Shown here: positions 1 through 14,200 of the stretch, one piece after another
Layout: the number at the start of each line of letters is the position of its first letter
Position numbering within the stretch: position 1 is the first letter of the stretch
Source: Ascidia mentula
Lineage: Eukaryota > Chordata > Ascidiacea > Phlebobranchia > Ascidiidae
Direction of reading: 5' to 3'
DNA: 64,000 bases
Assembly: GCA_947561715.1 (NCBI GenBank)
Contig: OX387201.1
Location: forward strand, 10,430,001-10,494,000
Notes under the pieces: model-generated
The model's input: the letters and a program-made list of their open reading frames with translations, nothing else
Databases searched by the model: none
Told to the model about the DNA's origin: nothing
Program-made: the position numbers and the translations under genes

Positions 1-3000
1 TGATGCTGCCCTGAAGAACTTTCTCGATTTTCGCCACGAGGTATATGTCCCTGTGCGACTTCGTTACAGAAAAAATTCCCTGAAAATTGACAAACGTTTT
101 TTTTAAAGGTTTGTAATGAAGGTGTTTTACGGTTATACCGCAATCAAACAATTAAACCACAAGTTACCACATTTTTCCCATCAATGATACACAGAAATTT
201 TGAACATGTTAATGAAATGCATTTCCATATACCTACAAGAACATCCCTACAGATCACGTTGTTAACACAATGTTAAAATCACACATCTTTATATTGGACC
301 ACAGGACAATAGAGTAACTAAATGTGTAATATGTAATATTATTTTGGACTTGCTTGGTAGCTGTAGAGGGGTCTGGCCCTCGGTTAGGCATTGTTTATTT
401 GTCTGCGACAGCTAATTACTTTATTTGGTGTATAATGGAGCAACAAACCTCTGATTTACGTCAGCAGATTTTATTTTGTTTTGAAAAATCGATTTCGCTA
501 ATGTAGGTTACCATGATATTATTTTGCATGTAGTTGTTGCTCTGTCTCGTAACATGTAGATTTGTGTTTTAATTACGAACCTGCTTGGGGAAGGAGACCC
601 ACATGGAATCAACCTTTTGTAGCGAAGGTTCACCAACTTTGGGTTCTTCCGACAAGTTAGATGTTCGTTTACCACTGGTGGAAGATCGATCAGGGATCAT
701 CCGACGAACCTGCCATGATAGAACAGATGTAGTTTGAGGGTTCAATTGTACCGTGACAGTTGGAGTTAACAATATACAAGAAGAACAGGGCATTCGAAAC
801 CACTATACAGCTTAACTTGTTGGCAAATGAGTTTTATTGCGCGTAGCTTTAATATTTTACCACACAAGAATGATATTATGAGGTTACAATGTCAGGACAT
901 CCCTGAATAAACAACATAAAAACAATGTCGCAAAATTTAAGTTCATGATTTCAAAACCTTCATTTTCTTACCAGCGTATGGTTGAGGTCGACATGCAAGT
1001 CCGCCGATATTTTCCTCCCTTCCGCCACGTCATAAAGAGCCAGTGTGACGAAGAAGGGCTCAACCTAATTTAAAAAACAACAATTTGGGGGCATGTTATG
1101 ACCAGAAAGGCATCCAAAACACAAGTCATTGTTTGTACTCACGTTGGTGATAGGTTCTTCTGCCCCATCGATTACGACACCTCGAACAGAGAAGGAAATA
1201 CTCTTGCATGCAACCATCAACCGCGCACACGGCTTAAGAATAGTTGGAGGTGAAACTTCTGGGGTCTTCGCCTTATTAGAGGAATTCTGTCAAGATAAAT
1301 ATTTACATGAATTAAATCCAGGGGTGATTTGGTGAAAACAATGCCGATCAATTGACTGTGTCGGCGCACAACTAAATGCACATTTTAGTGTTTATTGTAT
1401 AAATAATGTAGTAACTTTAACATTCCCAACGCTTCCGAAGCAGTCACTTGGAAACAAACATAAAAATGAAGAAATGACTTGTGTCATCAAAGGAAAATCA
1501 GGTCAGAAATTTTGATAATATATTTAGTTGTGACATAATGCATGGAACAACCCATGACTAGATGTGGCAGGAATAGAAAAAGTGTCTGTGGCCTATAAAT
1601 AAGCCAGTGTGCGCATTTAGAAGTTTAGCTGCTGATAATGTTCACATACTCTGTAGGGGTTCCAATTTAAGTGCAATTACCGCATATCTCCACGCCGCAT
1701 GTATGCACGGGAGTTTATCAAAACTTTTTGTCAAAACATCCTAATCGCCATGATTTTGACATTTTAATTATTCACGCGACTTCATCACAAAGGCCATTTT
1801 TTAAAAGCAATTCTTTCCCATGTCCGTACTGATCACAAAGTAAGTGGAATGAGATATTGTTGACTTCAACACACCTTCACATATCGATTCTGGAAGTCGG
1901 GAAAGATCCTGAAAACATTTTGTCTTCCTTCTCTGCGCGCCAAGGAATTTTTCTGGTCGGTTTCTCGCGCATATTTCACAAGCTCGGGATGCATTGTACT
2001 CTTCAACCCCTCCAAACTGTTGCACGAATCTCCGTTTTGTTTCGAGTCTTGTTCTGTTACGAAACAAACTATTAGTCACACGCGGCTATGTATGAACGCT
2101 TCATTGTTTTCGGTCGTTTGTAGGGTTTCTTGTTTCAACTTTGAACGAACTGCTCGAGGCGTTTGGCCCCTGGCTTTGTGCAACACTTCAACACTACATT
2201 GCCCTCACTTCTGAACAAATCCTTCAAGCCGACTAAAATATCAAATCTATGACGACAATGCTCTGCCATTGTAATGAAAACAATTTACATGTAGCTGTTG
2301 TTTTACCGAACTCTATAAAAATTCCATATTTGTTAAACTTTGGTCAGGATTAATAGCAATAGAAACGGAACGAAGACAGTCGATGAGATGGACAAGTATT
2401 TAGTTATATTACCAACACATAGCTGTTAACATACTAAACTATATGCGAGAGATATAGATTGCAAAGCATACATAGGTCAACTTTCGGAAGAAATTGGCGG
2501 CACACGCCTCAAAAGACGCTTTCCTGAAAATGTGGGACAAAGCGAATGTTATTGTAATATCGAACCGAATAACAACGTTAACACACAACAGGCTTAGGAT
2601 ATTACATCCTAGCACGTTTGTGCGCGGTCAGGTGTCCGCATCCTACTCCTTCTTACCACATTTGTCCTTCTGCGTCACTTGCGCTTCGATGGTGCTTTGT
2701 AAGGCAAGGTTGATTGTTGAAATCCATTCGTTTGCGTCTGCTTCCGTGTCGGCGGCCAACAAGTGGCAAGTTTGATCTTGCATTCGAACTTCAAAGGCAT
2801 GTTTCCTACCCTTGGTGGTCTGAGAAGGTTTTTAATATGTTTTATTTGTGTTGGGGATAATGTACTGGAGAAAATATTTCATATAGATTCAGGAATCAGC
2901 CAGTGGTGACCGACAGGTCTGTCCTAACGTGTCAATATCCAAAAAAAGCCCAACAAGAGTGGCATACAGAGTTTATTTTACTTATCCGTCATTCTTTTTA

Positions 3001-6000
3001 TGCGAAGATGATGTTCAAATTTTCGGGAATGTTTTCTGTTGTGTTCAATAAAACACTCAAAACACACTTTTTAACACATTAGTGTGCAAACAGAACAACA
3101 TACAGATACGTATGATACAAAATTTCATGGCATAAAAGATCGATTCATCTTTTATGCGAAAATATCCATTAACAAACTCACCAACATGCATTAATGAAGG
3201 TGTCCTAAATATTTAGGAAAATAAACCAATCTGTAAGAGCACAACACACAAAAGCACTTGCAAACAAACACCAATGAACGTTTAGAGCAAACCCACAATA
3301 TATTGGCGATTAGTAGAAAATCACATTCACAAAATATTCCACCGCTGTACAAATAACGCACTCGTTTCATGGGATCTGCCATTAAAACGGAGTACATCAA
3401 AACAGGCAACGTAAGTATGAAAAAAAGCCAAACACATGCACTCACCAGACTCACCGTGTGAGAGCCAATACACGAATCAAGGTAAATTGCACCCTTTGGG
3501 TCTTTGCTTATTTTCTCGTCTTTGTAATAGTTAAGAATGTACGAGCTGTCGGGAAGTTGTTTCAGGTGGAAGTAACGGCGCTTGAAGGACTAAAAACAAA
3601 ACAGTTTAAGTAAATCAGGTCATGGTAAGAAACGTTAATATGACTGTGGTGTTTAAACAGCACGCTAGACTTTTGTTTTGAGGTCTATTTTGGAAAGCGC
3701 TGAGTCTCCGAACCAGTATAGTTTAATAGTGCAACACCAAAAAAATACTTCACTAAAAACATTATTTCGATTAAAATACAACCACGCATTTCTTACGACT
3801 GAATTTTAACTTGAAGTAACAAAATCTCAAATCAAAATAAAAACATGTCAAAAGTTGGTAACAGTCGGGTAATACGTTGAAAAGCATCAACGGAGCGTCT
3901 ATACTAAGAACATATTGACTCGCCAATATGCTTGGATTGTGCATGAAAACAGGATGCAACGAGCAAGTTAGCTGCATTCAATGACTTGGTTACAGTGGCG
4001 CTGTAAATTTTCCTGCTATTGAGTAAAATGACCTGAGAAGCAGGTCACCGCCTTCACGCAAAACATGTTTTAAGGTTTACCGAAACAACGGAACAAAAAA
4101 CGTGAAAAGTACAACGGAATAAAAATATGTTCAGCCCAAATGCGTGGTTGCATGAAGGGGAATAACCCGAGTAAATTTTTTAAATGGCAAATAATGTCAT
4201 TGTAAAGCGTGTAAATAACCCCACTTTAGGAATATCGTGAGCTCTTCGAACACAAGAAAGGATGCAACTTGTGCCGGAAGCGTGACGTATTTTGCGTCAT
4301 CGTCATACGTAAATGGATTTATGTTCAAGCGGAATTAAGGTTGGCGTCACCAACACGAGGCAAGTTTTCAAGCCGAAAATGACGAATGAAGGACAAATTC
4401 ATTCAAGTATTTGTTTTATAAGGTGCCGATCAGCAGCCGTATTGCCGGTATTGCTATTTATAAATTTTACAAATGATCATAATTGCGGTAATAAAAGTGC
4501 GATACTGGGACATTGGGGCAAAATAAAATAAAATACAGCCCTTAATCCTTCGGTTATTCAATTACAGTTCGTGGAAGCGCGAGAAGATTGTGGTGAAACC
4601 TTCTCAATAGTAACACATATAAAAATAATACATTAACATACAAAGCAGTCAAGCAGTGGTTCTTAATTAGGGGTGTTGCAGCATGGTCCTTTGGTGGTGC
4701 AAGATCTAGTTTCTATTCTATATTGTGTGGGGGAGGCTGAATGTTTGGGTTTGGTTGTTTGAATACTTTATTACATCTATATTAAAAGGGGTTGGCATTT
4801 TTTAAAGGCGTGCTGATAAGGAAAGAGGTCACAAACCACTGATTTAAAGCAACACAAGAGTCCAGGCATATTTACCCGAATGGAGATACTTGATACCCCA
4901 TAGGCGGGGGCTTTATGTAACCAACCCTTCCGTGTTACGCCCTCTTTCTGCCCAGCAGTGACGTCATCCTCCAAGCCAGTCTCTTCGTCTACTTCGAAGA
5001 TCTAAGATGCACATTTCAGTAAACAAAGTTTGACGTCAACGAAACTTCGGCAGCTAATAATGTTTGGTGTTATGATAGCCAGTGACAGATGCCATTTTGT
5101 AGATCAGGCCTAAATATAATACCTAGGCCTTCTGTAGGAAATACGCTAAATACAAAATTCAGTATTAAACTCTTTGCACATACAAAGAAGTGATTACCAT
5201 ACTCCACATTGCTTTACACAAGGGCCCAACAATAAAAGCAGCAAGAAACATTACAGCTGAACATTTGAACACACTGCCTACATCGCACTTCGAAGATTGT
5301 GAAATATAAAACGAAAGATGCTTCTGTAGTGGAATCATTACGCTTGGCACGAAGTTAAATGCTTGGTACGTTGCTCGTCGTACAGCAAGGGTGATGTCAA
5401 AACAGTACGCCTCCACAGGGATTTAATTACAGGGTAGCTGATAATACAGAGTGGGCGGTCGGGTTGAGAAATGCACAACATATACCTTACACAGTGCCAG
5501 GCTTTACTTGTCTGCCAAAAACTTGCGCATGTAAAATGTAGCTTCCAGTTCGTGTCATTACTGAAAACTGTTGCTGAGTGGCAAAATTCTTACCAAAGTA
5601 GCACGAAATTAATACGAAATGTCAGTGAAGTCGGTCGCCCACGTTCAAGTAGGCCGCTGGTTTTATTACGCCACCTCATTCAGGCCGCAAAACTACAACG
5701 GGGCGGTACGTTTGGATTAAACAAACTGTGTTGAGGTGCCATACACGAGCATAGATACTTTCGAACAAACCTGTTCTGAAAGGTTTGGGTTTCCTTCGCC
5801 GTCGGCAGTGGGAAGGTCCAAGTAACTGCCAGCGTACGGCTCATACTTGTTTTCCACCAAGTTCCAGTTCTGTGTGTAGGTCTTGATACACTGCGAAGTT
5901 AATAGGGGGATAGTTTGTTGACATGACACACACACAAAGCCATCGTTGGATGAAATACGATTTATGCACCGTTCAGTGCGGCTATATTATTTTGGTCGCA

Positions 6001-9000
6001 CGCCCTTTTGAAACGAGTGTATTGTTTGCCAAGGCACAACACTGTAGTAGTTAAATGATGGCAATATAAGTGATGTTCTTTTTCCCAGTCAGTCAGCCAG
6101 AAAGCAAATCAAGTACATCTTCAGTTAAACGCGCGTTGAAACGGCGACGAACAAGTTATCAATAGAAAGTGTTAACATGATAGCTTCTTACCTCTTTCAC
6201 AAACAAACTTGAAGCCTCCTTGGCAGCACCCACTGGAACTGTGTCCACCACTGTACGTTTTTCTCGTGCCCTTGTGGTGGCCTGCGGTAAATATAGCAGA
6301 AAGTTTGATGACGAAAAATGTAAAGATGAGACAAACCCGGACCGTGGTTGTCTGGGTGGGTAAATGCGTTTTGTTGCGGTTACAGAGCAACAAGTACTTT
6401 CCATATATAAGCCGTGCATCGTTTGTCTGCGTTTGGGCGCAGACAGTTGCCAGATGATCGAGATAATTAGGAAACGCGGAATTATCGGAATGTAAGATCA
6501 GATTCCTTGTGTTCATGTGATATGAGCCGCTACATAACTCAGCAATTATCGAATGGAAGGCTGAAACTGAACAGTTTAAACACAATTGGCCATTGACATT
6601 GCCTTCAAAATCAATTAATGCGCATATACTTTACCCTTTTTCTGGATATTTTTATTAAATGGGCGTTTTAATCGATATGTAACAGGAAAGTGTTAAATCA
6701 AACAAACACAATACAAATAACCAATCTCATAAAACAAGTATATACACTTTCGAAAGCATCGAAAGTTAAATTGTTATCAATGTTCTTGCCAATAGCTTAT
6801 GACTCACAAACTGACAACATGTAGTTCCACAGAGTCGGTCGATGTTATCGCTGTGCAGTGATAATGGGGCGGTATGCAATCCCTGCTAATGATCGTACAA
6901 ACGTTATATAGGGTGACCTACCGCGATATCGTCCTGTGGGAATGTGAGTAGGTTGCGTAGAGGGTCATGCTGGATCTCAGAGGCTCGTTTTAAAACGTAG
7001 TCTTCGTAGTCAACCGGCTCCAAAGCTCTAACATCCTAAAATGCAAACGTAACGTGTATTACACTGAACATGCTGCACAGTCATAAAAAACAAACAGATG
7101 TAAGAACAGATTAAATAGTCCATATACAACATACATGTAATTACACAGCCAATACACACACAAGAGTCAAAAGGTGTACCTGTCGTCCTACAATAATTGT
7201 ACGCAACAAACTTCACTTCTAAGAAAACCAACCTGTTTAGCAACGTCGTTTGTAACTATAATTTGAGGAGAAGATGAAGCCATAAGGACAACAGATTTGC
7301 CACAACAGAAAACAGCAGTTTAAAACTCCTCTTCACTGCTTAAAGTTACTATACACGCACCTCAGCTAAACACTTGTAAGGATTTGGTAGGCGGTAGTAT
7401 CCACTGGCGTGGGCAGTTAAGGAAATCAAACACGTCTGAGCATGGGTGTTTTTAGCAAGTATATTTATGGATGGACATAAAACATGCATACGAAGAACAA
7501 CCCTTGTACTTGGAAAACGAGCGGAACTTTTGCCTCAAATGAAGTGGAATGAGTGTCACGATGCGCGCGGTTTCCATGGTACCAGGTTGGGGCAAAGTTG
7601 GCGCCAGAGTAATTAACCTTACAATCCCACGCGAATGGATGAGTCTGTTCGAATGTGCACTGCAAGCTAGGCAGGCGGAAGCAGTGGTGTTGCGTAGCAG
7701 CCAAATGACGCGTCCACACTCGTGGAGTTAATCGGAATAACAAAAACAAGTCGGAGGGAGCACGTCTCATAACTCAAACCACGATTAAACAATCGGTCAC
7801 GCTTCGATGGACAACAGACGCAAAACGAATAGACATGTTTAATGCATGTCACAAATAAAACAGCGAATTCAAGGATTCGCCAATCTGGGTAAAAGAACCC
7901 CTCATACAAAAATAATACATATTGGTAACCATTTCGCAATGCAAAAAATAAAGATTACGCAGTTCTCGCATTAAATATGGAACAATTCCAGATTTTCGCA
8001 TCGCGAAATGGTTACCAGTAATAACTAAAGAATAAATATTTCGTAATATAAAAATATCGAACCAACTTTTCATTGATTGTTGCTCTGCAGTAAGGTTAAA
8101 CAATTAAAAACAGAAACAACGACTAATTGAGAGAAGGGAATCTAATAATACAGAGAGAAATACAAGGAAGTCGAAACTACTCGAGTTGGACTTCTACACT
8201 GAGCTGCCCGACAAACCTAATCCCATTACATGTGCTCAGTGAATAACCAACTGTCTTTAATCTTCCTAAATATAATGAAACATTATTCCACGTGTGTATA
8301 AAAATGCATGCACAACACTACAGCTATGAGAAGATTCCAGAGTAAGGCGGTACCCTTCAAACGGCAGGAAGCGCCTTTTATTTCAATACATCAAAGCTAA
8401 CTCCAGCTGGCAAAACGGAACAACTTCAATACGCAAATCACGTTTGTCCAAGTGCAAAGCGAACAAAGCGCATAACGACTCGTTTGCATTGTAAGTCGGC
8501 AAACTTAATCCAATTGCCGTAGGGTAAACTGCGCATTTCTAACAGTGAAAAATTCGCTCAGGTAAGCGGCCCACGGCTAGTGAAGCGTTTAAGCATGTGG
8601 TCACAGACCGCCAGCGACGAGTTATTCCATTTCTCTGTGTAACTTGGTCGACCCAGATGCAACCTGGGGATCAAGCACTAATGTTTGGAGGACAAGATTC
8701 GCGGCAAAAAACTTCCATTGTGGCCGCGCCTGAGTGCCACGATCAATACGAATGATATCACACTCTTACTCATCACTTTGGAATGGCATGATGTCATAAC
8801 ACCTACAACTTTTATGTAATCACCCTTATTCAATGTTGCATGGCATTTACTAGGCCAGCTTAAAAATTTATTTATTTTTTATTTGTGTATGCACTTACAA
8901 AATCAAATGCACTGGAGTATACACTGCTTCTTGCAGCGATGCTTGCACTCTCTCTCCGCTTTGAGGCAGTTCCCTTGCGCTTCAGTCCCTGTGCAAAGCG

Positions 9001-9015
9001 CCTTGTTTCTGGCAT
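1..9015 (-). CDS. DOCK9/10/11-like: DOCK9/10/11 (zizimin) guanine-nucleotide exchange factor, 5' part, continues beyond the left edge
   Basis: Exchange factor for Cdc42/Rac-type GTPases, with the catalytic DHR2 region outside the window. Coding exons in transcript order: 9015-8899, 7035-6922, 6281-6192, 5890-5771, 5001-4876, 3589-3455, 2819-2657, 2053-1875, 1286-1143, 1064-972, 709-581, 79-<1. All have GT-AG borders and compatible phases, giving about 496 residues here. The DOCK N-terminal block reads [17 protein letters not shown] and SSLFVKECIKTY. A PH domain covers about residues 168-275: GWLHK, then [25 protein letters not shown] and the conserved Trp of ANEWIST. The segment GIFSVTKSH leading into [13 protein letters not shown] matches the family just before DHR1. 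The start ATG at 9015 has an in-frame TAA upstream and a possible splice acceptor 2 bases before it, so a 5' untranslated exon or leader trans-splicing is possible. Which of DOCK9, 10 or 11 it equals cannot be told; tunicates may have one co-orthologue. Confidence 0.93.
7233..7283 (-). CDS. DOCK9/10/11-like: Alternative first coding exon of the DOCK gene
   Basis: ATG followed by 17 codons ([17 protein letters not shown]) ends in CAG with a GT donor in phase 0. It therefore joins exon 7035-6922 exactly as the 39-codon exon at 8899-9015 does. The same reading frame has a TAA 48 bases upstream and no good acceptor between, so this looks like a separate first exon with its own promoter and not a cassette exon. 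Human DOCK9-family genes are known to use alternative first exons. Transcript support is not visible here. Confidence 0.6.
7919..8022. repeat. Imperfect palindromic element in DOCK intron 1
   Basis: The segment starting TTGGTAACCATTTCGCAATG is mirrored about 50 bases later by GCATCGCGAAATGGTTACCA. The arms are about 24-30 nt with one or two mismatches. It looks like a small foldback element or MITE remnant lying between the two DOCK first exons. No target-site duplication could be defined. Confidence 0.6.
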
Positions 9016-9612
9016 CACTGGAAAACTTTAATCTTCGTGTTGTATAATCCAAGTGTCTTGTGTGTATTTACATGACAAAATGCATCACAACTCAAAGTGT
9101 TTAAAAAAACATAGGTCTGAGGAAAAATTTCTGTAATATTCAATAAAGAATATATACCATGCAAAAAATTGATTCTGTCAAGTTCTGACAATTCAGAAAT
9201 AAATGCTGGGGGATAGTTTAGAGCCAAAAAGTTTTTAAACAACATACCTGTGGTGGAGGTCTTGAAATAACCCGAAACAAAACTTATACATATATAAAAA
9301 GTTAATTTTAATATCTTAACAAAAATGTGTTAATGTGAGGTCAGGCAACATAGCCTATGTTTTCATCCAAATTGAAATTTTACATGTTTGTAAATGGTGT
9401 CTTATTTAAAACAATTTGCATTTTAATTAGTGGTATGACGCAAAAAAAAATAAGTGGGACATACAATACGATAACTCTATTTTGTTTTCAATTTGTCTTG
9501 ATTAAATAACAATTTTATGGACAGTAAGACATTTCTAGGATCACTGAAAAATTTTAAAACCCTAAGTCTGCATGTGTTGCACAAAAATCTTTATGCTAAC
9601 GATAAAAAAGAA

Positions 9613-9677
9613 GTTAATATACAAAATACTGAGAAAAGTTAATGTTCAAAATACTGAGAAACGTTAATGTACAAAAT
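9613..9677. repeat. Tandem repeat, 25-bp unit, about 2.6 copies
   Basis: Copies of a unit like GTTAATATACAAAATACTGA plus GAAAA lie at 9613-9637 and 9638-9662, with a partial copy to 9677. They differ by a few substitutions. Confidence 0.85.
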
Positions 9678-10090
9678 CAAAATCATAAGCTGCACGAAAT
9701 AAGACATACACAATAACCTTTTGACTTGCTTTTTTAAACTTTTTTTTGGTTCAGATACTTAACAACAGAACCTGTCTGAAAAAGGCCCAATATGTCCTTT
9801 ACTACCTCATGGATTCACATACAAAAAGTTACAATGACAGGAAAAAATGGTTCAGAAAAGATACTTTTTAAACAAATTGCCAGCAAGCAATCAAACATTT
9901 GTTTCCTAACACGAAATGATGCCCATGGCCCTGGTCCACGCAACACCGTAAATTTCTGTGACAACATACGTTTTCGTTTTAATTAGAGGCCTGATGATTA
10001 AATGAGAATAAAAATGTGCTTCATAAAGCTTGTTTATGCAAACAACAACCAAGTTTCAAAAACAGAACCAATCAAACGACAAGCTGCAGG

Positions 10091-10126
10091 CAGCAGCACC
10101 AGCACCAGCACCAGCACCAGCACCAG
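10091..10126. repeat. CAGCAC-type microsatellite
   Basis: A short array of CAGCACC/CAGCAC hexamers. On the minus strand it reads as Gly-Ala repeats inside a spurious ORF, which is not taken as a gene. Confidence 0.9.
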
Positions 10127-11292
10127 AAAAAAAGTAAATTAGTAAACACAGCAGGGAAAATGCTTGTCGTAATCCTTTAGTGCCGCTCATCCACTCAGCC
10201 CGAATAAGATGATCACAAAGATTGTTTTGTTTCAGCAAAGCGGGATGTGTGTCGTGTTTCCCAGTAAATATAACAAATCGCATCGGTTTATTGCCACAAG
10301 TCAATGGCATGCACGATGATTTAAATCAAACAGAAGTTTAAAGAAACATCAGGAGGATGGGAAACCGCGGTAAATGGTTGACACGATTTAAAAAATTAAA
10401 CACAACCCAACTGTGATTTTTGACAGTGACACACAATTCAATTCAATTTCAGGGTCTTTAAGACACGGTTTAACATTTTATTTATTGTGCGCTCCCCAAC
10501 AAATTTTAATGACTTTATCTTCTAATATTTTTCTTAGCTGTTTTATTCAGAAAGACTTGGAGGGGGGCGTCCTATCGGACTAGTTCTCATTAATTTTTCA
10601 TAAACCGCTGTTATCTGGCATTATCATTGTATAACAATCCTCAGAATTTAACGAATAGGACACCCACAAATAACTTGTTTTGTTGTGCACACTGAGTGCT
10701 TAGCGTTAAAGCAACAATTTGTATGTAGGTCTACCAAAGATTAATAATATGAAACAGACCACAGAAAAGAGTTCATAAACAGTGGTTGGTCATGAATGAA
10801 CATATTATTGAACTTACAGCCAAACACAATTAAAGGCAGGTAATTGGTCGCTGGAAGGAAAAAAGGCGTCCGACCATCCTTTTAGAGACTACAGGACTGA
10901 TTAATACCTTTTAGGCCTTGGCGAAATTGCACCATGACTGCATGACTGTTGTATGTATATTTACTAAGTTGACTGTTATGTGAACAATGCTGCAGGAAAC
11001 AACATGTTGTTTAGGACACGTGGTAGGCTACAATAAGACTGATTGGCGTTAAGTGTTTTTGTTTAAATGTTTTAGAAAACCTTCGTTTAGTCGATGAAGT
11101 TCTTACATCGAATCGATTAAATTTTAATCAATACAACACCATATCTCTGCTGCGCAAGCTAATTAATAAATTACACCGATCCAACATTGTGCAATGTTGC
11201 CTGCACCGAAGCAGAATATCAGTTTAGCCTGACTTTAATGTCAATAGAACCTGTAAGTTACTGAATTTAACCAAAACTATCGCGGATAGAAG

Positions 11293-14200
11293 ATGTCGAA
11301 GATGTTGGGAAAAGGGCGTGTCAATGCTGCATACAAAGATTCACCGTAAGTAAATTTGAAACGTTTTATTGCAGGAACCTGTATGCACGCAATGTATTTG
11401 TTATGAAAAAATGTATTATGAGTATATATTATGTTTTTGAAATGTATTTTACAAATACATTTTTGGTTCGTCTATTTTATTCAAAGGTTGAGTTAATTTT
11501 TGGTGCTTTAAAAAATGTAGAAAATATAGTCATATATAGGAGTCTATATTTATATATTCTCATCTGAAATTTCAACATGAAAACGTATTTTTTACTAATT
11601 TTAATTCTCAGCATTACGGTATAGCTTTGTGGTGTAGGATTTAAAGTATGTGAAGTCCAGACGCATGTACGTGATAATAGCTGATCTTTTAAAGTAAGTT
11701 CATGTGATGTAGTCCCTGGTCAGATCAGTCCAGTGGTTCTCAACTTTCATAATGTGGTAACGTACTAAATCCCCTTGGAAACGAATATGACTAAATTTGC
11801 GAATTGGCGTATTTTGCACTTCAAAATATATATCGACGATATCGTGTATAGTACACACTTGCGTTTTTATCATTTCAACAGCTGCAAAGCTATTGCCTCG
11901 CCGTCTGATATATCAAACGTTCGTAAGCCAATTATAAAGGATTATTTTGTTGTAAGGAAGTAAGCTTGAGGCGACCCGACGATGTACCAAGCTTGGTCGC
12001 GACGCTTCATTAGGGATCATCCTGATTATTGGACAGAGATTGTGACAGAGTACTCTGTTGTCCGCTGCTAATGCTTTTATAACTGCGACGAAAGCTTTTA
12101 TTAGATGAATATATATTACACTAAAATATTGTGAAAACGCTTGTACGCATCAATGATTTCTCGTTAAAACTTTACGATTTCGTTGTTACATTCGTTGCGA
12201 GAAATTTGATTCAAGGTCATTGTAGAACTCCTAATCACCACCCTATGGATTGATCCACATCAATAGTTAGGTAAAGAACAACACATGGGATTACAAGTTA
12301 AAATCAATCCTCACAAAATCTTCACAGACAAGCTTATCGATTTTACGACTGTACCAAAAAGAAGTTGCCTGGCATTAGTGGAATAGCGCAGTGGTGTCAT
12401 TGTCTTACCCTAATTTGCTTGGTCCAAAGCAAATTCTATCAACCTGTGCAAAGCCATGGTTGCTAGACCGCATTCACAAAATGTACAACTTATCGAATTT
12501 ATTCAGTGGATGACCGGGTAAGAAAACTGAATAAAGTCATGTTGTTATTAAGCATGCGAACTGCATATAAATGATACGTCCGCCTTGGATTTAGTTTCAG
12601 TGAGAATAACCAGAAAAATTAATAACTCCCTGTCGTAACTATAGCAGAGTTAAATAGTAGCAGGTTTGGTTAAGAACACCAGCAAACACATTAGTCATTA
12701 CAAGTTATTCTAGTAAGTTATATGCTATAATCTTGCGACTTGGTTATGAATATATCAATGTATTTCCGTATCTGTCCTTCCAATATATCTTGGTATATAG
12801 TGTGCAGCCGAGGAAGCAACACAGCTACAAGTGGGATAAGTTTAATTATGTTTTTGACCTTCACTTTTAGCGATGTTTCTGGTCGCGAAATTCGATGGAA
12901 AAGCAGCACGTTTGGTAATGGAAAACAAAACGTAAGGTCGTATTACGGCGGAAACCAACGCCAACAACATTACGAAAGCAACAGAATTTCGGGGATCTCG
13001 CCAGAGGACATTGAAGACTTTCGACAAATATTTGAATTTTACGATATTGACAATACTAAAACTATGGATATCGGGTGAGTTTATGATTTGTCATCGTACT
13101 TAAATAAAAATTCCACCTGTTCATATTTATACAAAAACTGCAGTTCATGCCTCGTTTGGCGTGCTTTGTGAAGACTTGATGTACCTGAATATGAAAACTC
13201 GTTAATTTTTAAGTTTTTTGTTTCATCATTGCACAAACGTAATATTCATGAGTATTTAATGCGAAACTTTTAAGAACCAAGCGCTTTGATTTGATTAATC
13301 AAGTAACTACAGAAATTACACAGACGCATAGACGCATACTCAAAAGCTCTTGTCTGTCACTTATCGACCGATGTATCATTTGTAGAGATCTGGAGGTTGC
13401 TTTGCGTGCCCTCGGGTTTAATCCAACAGCACAAGAAATTAAAGATGTCACAAAGTTGATGGACGTTGACGGTGACACTACGTTTGACTTTAGCGAGTTC
13501 TGCATGCTTATCGAACACATCAAAGAGGAACGTGGAGATTATGGTGAACTTCGGTAAATTATATGATAATTATCCAGCTTTATAATATCTGTAAAATATT
13601 TCCAAAGGCTTTAGATACAAAGTTGTTCGGCATTGCAGTGTAAGTTTAATTTTATTTTGTTTTTAATTTGTGCATATAATTAAATATACCAATGAGCCAT
13701 AATGTCTTTTACGACGAACCTTTACCACCAATGTCTACAGAGAAGCTTTTCGTTGCCTTGATCACAATGGCGACGGTTTAATTGTGGCGGAGGATCTAAT
13801 ACGAATGTTGACAACACACAGTGACGAATTGTCGCTTAAAGATATAAATGAAATGATTAGGTAAGAGTTTGGTGTTGGTGTACAAGCAGGGTCTATTCCC
13901 TCGGCCTGGACCAAAATAAGCACGTTGCTTTTTGATGACGAAATTAATCAAATCTAAGATTATTTCATTCACCTTTGCATTAGAATGGTGACATTTTCTT
14001 GGTGGCGTCTACAACAATAATTTGTTTTATAAGCCACATTGGCGAAGTTTTTCTAATGCACTGCCTTCAAAAATAAGCACAACTCGTTTTAGAAAGTTAT
14101 TAAGCACGACATGGCGCCCTTGTGTATAAGTGTCAAACTTTTCTTAAAAATCAGTGGCTTGACTATTACTTTATACTTACAAGCCTAAGGTATCTACAAT

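Larger units (their letters stand above)
9016..11292. other. Divergent intergenic region between the DOCK and EF-hand genes
   Basis: This 2.3 kb separates the 5' ends of two divergently transcribed genes, so it probably holds both promoters. No convincing coding exon was seen. It contains two small tandem repeats, listed separately. The rest is AT-rich and unremarkable. Confidence 0.6.

Noticed and set aside
10056-10310. Minus-strand ORF with Gly-Ala repeats
   Set aside because: Created by translating the CAGCAC microsatellite.
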